Positions 61,946 through 64,000 of a DNA stretch of 64,000 bases are shown here, in pieces; the first letter of the stretch is position 1; each line of letters opens with the position of its first letter. The DNA comes from Alkalihalobacillus deserti (GTDB lineage Bacteria; Bacillota; Bacilli; Bacillales; Bacillaceae_D), in NCBI RefSeq assembly GCF_020734105.1, contig NZ_JAJAFR010000003.1, positions 1-64,000 on the forward strand, written 5' to 3'. The position numbers and the translations under genes are program-made. Under the pieces are notes generated by a model that had not been told where the DNA came from, ran no database searches, and saw nothing but the letters and a program-made list of their open reading frames with translations.

Positions 61946-63354
61946 GTGAATTCTCTGTTGAGACAATGACCTGCGATTCATGAGTTAAAGCAGGATCAAC
62001 GATTTATAAGGTTGCAAGAACAAGATCAGGTTTCAGGACAAGCTAACGGAGTGGTTGCAAGAGGCGGTTGCTGATATTAGGCAGGGAATCCTTTGCACAA
62101 AAAGAACAGCTAAACAGAGTTGGCATTGAGGATGCCATTTTTTTAAGCATATCAGAGCGTCTGAGTCATCACTGCACTTATAAGCTAAGACGAGTAATCA
62201 ATGGAACAGGTACTGTGTTACATACGAATCTTAGTCGAGCAAGGCTCAGTGAAAAGGCCATTCGTCAAGTGATTGAAACAGCCTATTCCTATTCAAATTT
62301 AGAATATAACTTAGAACTAGGCAAAAGAGGATCCCGTCATGATCTAATTGAAGAGTTAGTGAAGGAAACGACGGGAGGGAGAAGCTGCTATGGTCGTTAA
62401 TAACAACGCAGCAGCTGTATATCTCGTATTGAAAGCTTTAGCAAAGCAAAAAGAAGTGATTGTTTCGCGTGGGGAACTTGTTGAAATCGGAGGTTCTTTC
62501 TGTGTTTCTTCGATTATGGAGGAGAGCGGTGCCAAGTTAATTGAGGTAGGAACAACGAATAAAACGCATTTGTATGACTATGAACGAGCGATTACGGATG
62601 ACACCGCTATGATCTTGAAGGTACATACAAGTAATTTTAAAATCATTGGATTCACAAAAGAAGTTCCGATTTCAGAATTAAAGCCTTTAGTAAATGAGCA
62701 GGAGCTGATTCTTTACGAAAATTTAGGTAGTGGTGCGATCTATGACCTTAAAAAAAATGGGATTGGTCAAGAGCCGACGGTTTCTAAAGCTTTGCAAAAA
62801 GGAGCTGATCTTGTAACATTTAGTGGAGATAAACTTTTAGGTGGCCCGCAGCAGGCATCATTGCCGGAAAGAAAGAAAGAAAGAAAGAATGGATTGATCG
62901 CTTGAAAAAACATCAGTTACCCAGGGTATTACGCGTTGATAAAATGACGTTAGCTGCGTTAGAGGCCACATTAAAAGAATATGCTAATGAGCCAACGGTC
63001 AGCAGTAAGCTTCCTACCCTACGATCTATATTATTATCTAAAAAGGACATTCGACGTAAAATGGAAATGTTTCTTTCTGATTTGTCTCCATTTTGGACAA
63101 TAAAGATAGAGGATGGTGTGTCTCAAGTGGGCGGGGGAACGATGCCGGAAGTGAAGCTTGATACGGAGATTTTACTTGTTTCTAATTCAGCAATAAAAGC
63201 ACAAGACATGCATGAAAAACTAAGGAATGGTGTACCTGCTGTCGTTTCACGAATCATTGATGGAAAAATAGCTCTTGATTATCGAACAATCGAAGAAGAA
63301 TAATTTGTTGACTTACATAAAAGACTTCAAGAAATTGAGCAGGAGTTGAGATAA
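61946..63354 (+). pseudogene. selA: selA, L-seryl-tRNA-Sec selenium transferase, with multiple lesions
   Basis: GAAGGGTGG precedes GTG 61946. The text follows SelA along its whole length, but with TGA at codon 8 (61967; LRQ-stop-PAIHEL) and frame changes near 62040, 62092 (an extra T), 62385 (an extra G) and 62845 (one G lost). There is also a TAA at 63301, after which EFVDLHKRLQEIEQELR continues in frame to the natural stop at 63352. Conserved SelA blocks are present: [18 protein letters not shown], then FSGDKLLGGPQ with the PLP-lysine. As written no full enzyme can be made. Either the gene is decaying (another selA elsewhere would be needed) or the assembly has errors in this stretch. Confidence 0.85.
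62868..62894 (+). repeat. Short GAAA tandem run inside selA
   Basis: AAAGAAAGAAAGAAAGAAAG replaces what in SelA is a single GKKE(W/Y) turn. Three extra 4-bp units add 12 bp (four residues, RKKE) and keep the frame locally. Confidence 0.6.
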
Positions 63355-63357
63355 CTA

Positions 63358-63855
63358 ATGGATGGGAAAAATTCATCAGAATCAAGGACGGTTTTAACCG
63401 ATCTCGTGCTTCCTCCGGATACAAATTATCACGGGACAATTTTCGGTGGAAACGTCATGGCCTATATTGATAAAGTTGCGAGTATTTCAGCAATGAGACA
63501 TGCTCGTACTATGGTTGTCACTGCATCAAGTGACAGTTTAGATTTTATTTCACCTATAAGAACTGGAGAGGCTATCTGTGTAGAAGGATATGTTTCTTAT
63601 ACTCGAAAGACATCGATGGAAATTTTTGTTAAGGTCGAAGCGGAAGATCTTTTAACGGGCGAGCGTCGACTAACAGCGACTTCTTATTTAACATTTGTTG
63701 CTCTTGATAGCGAAGGGAAGCCAACGGTAGTACCGCCAGTTCTACCAGAGACGGATGACGAAAAATGGCATTATGAAAATGCAGAGGAACGTTTTCAACA
63801 AAGAAAGAAGCGAAGAGATCAACGATTGGAGCGGCAAAACAAAAAGGCTGACTAA
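63358..63855 (+). CDS. Acyl-CoA thioesterase, hotdog fold (YkhA/BACH type)
   Basis: 165 aa from ATG 63358, directly behind the selA remnant. The hotdog signature LPPDTNYHGTIFGGNVMAYIDKVASISA contains the catalytic Asn/Asp region. The DFISPIRTGEAICVEGYV strand and a short basic tail (RFQQRKKRRDQRLERQNKKAD) complete the family length. It hydrolyses acyl-CoA to free acid and CoA. It has no evident link to selenium; it may be the conserved chromosomal neighbour. Confidence 0.92.
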   Translation: MDGKNSSESRTVLTDLVLPPDTNYHGTIFGGNVMAYIDKVASISAMRHARTMVVTASSDSLDFISPIRTGEAICVEGYVSYTRKTSMEIFVKVEAEDLLTGERRLTATSYLTFVALDSEGKPTVVPPVLPETDDEKWHYENAEERFQQRKKRRDQRLERQNKKAD

Positions 63856-63880
63856 CTTTCAGTGTAAGGGGGGACTTGGA

Positions 63881-63925
63881 CAAGCTTCTTTGCAACGATT
63901 ACATGAAGCTAAATGTTGTTTTTTT
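63881..63925 (+). terminator. Weak terminator after the thioesterase gene
   Basis: AGCTTC and GAAGCT separated by 16 nt, then ATGTTGTTTTTTT. The remaining bases to 64000 show no start of a further gene. Confidence 0.4.
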
Positions 63926-64000
63926 ATCGTACTAAGATTTTAATTATCCGGATTTTATCCTACCTTGTAGTCACCCTTAACATTTTTTCGGTTGTAAAGA

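Overview
The window is low-GC Firmicute DNA, almost certainly from an endospore-forming member of the Bacillaceae. The supporting signs are AGGAGG ribosome binding sites with frequent TTG/GTG starts, a Bacillus-type hutPHUIG operon with a HutP-dependent terminator and a cre site, and relics of sporulation genes (sda-like, yyaC-like, yolD-like). It also carries a selenocysteine (Sec) system: selB, a Sec-containing selD, a damaged selA, two tRNA-Sec genes and a SelW-like selenoprotein. A facultatively or strictly anaerobic, perhaps alkaliphilic, bacillus (Anaerobacillus-like) would fit, but the genus is inference.

Region 1 (1-16 kb) is heavily eroded accessory DNA. It holds two copies of a roughly 1.1-kb XerC-like recombinase unit, a MocR-type regulator divergent from a PaiB-like flavoprotein, and scraps of lysE, chrA, a lysR gene and selD. 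An IS21-family element with a clean 5-bp target duplication separates the selD relic from a dsrE-like gene with an in-frame UGA and an MFS transporter. A deleted methyltransferase, a yyaC gene cut by an IS end and a broken integrase follow. Region 2 (14.8-39.2 kb) is bracketed by two tRNA-Sec genes in the same orientation, each followed by its own tyrosine recombinase. Between them lies a PICI/IME-like island: a tRNA-Leu 3' fragment, an integrase, a Cro-like regulator, a CHC2 zinc-finger protein, a DUF927-type ATPase, an ERCC4 nuclease and a terminase small subunit. After it comes cargo including an SRAP protein, a predicted ADP-ribosyltransferase-fold protein, DUF3885, VanZ, a resolvase and two P-loop ATPases.

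Region 3 (39.2-47.6 kb) has a frameshifted sda-like gene, two cyclic-di-GMP-I riboswitches upstream of two small genes, and the intact histidine utilisation operon. Region 4 (47.8-53.5 kb) reads leftward. It holds a protein with a predicted papain/transglutaminase-like domain, an ATP-grasp ligase, an AblB-like acetyltransferase and the tail of a glutamine synthetase, and may make an acylated amino-acid or dipeptide solute. Region 5 (53.8-63.9 kb) is the Sec locus: selB, a glycosyltransferase, a PhnDEC-type ABC importer, a coiled-coil membrane protein, selD (UGA at codon 18), selW-like (CxxU plus a good SECIS hairpin), selA with several lesions, and a hotdog thioesterase.

The logical thread is selenium. 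SelD would make selenophosphate, SelA would convert Ser-tRNA-Sec, SelB would deliver it at UGA/SECIS sites, and the PhnDEC-like importer in the middle is a candidate selenium-oxyanion transporter. However, selA as read carries two premature stops and several frameshifts, and an older selD/dsrE locus at 7-12 kb is already broken. The system is therefore either decaying here, backed up by another selA elsewhere, or affected by assembly errors.
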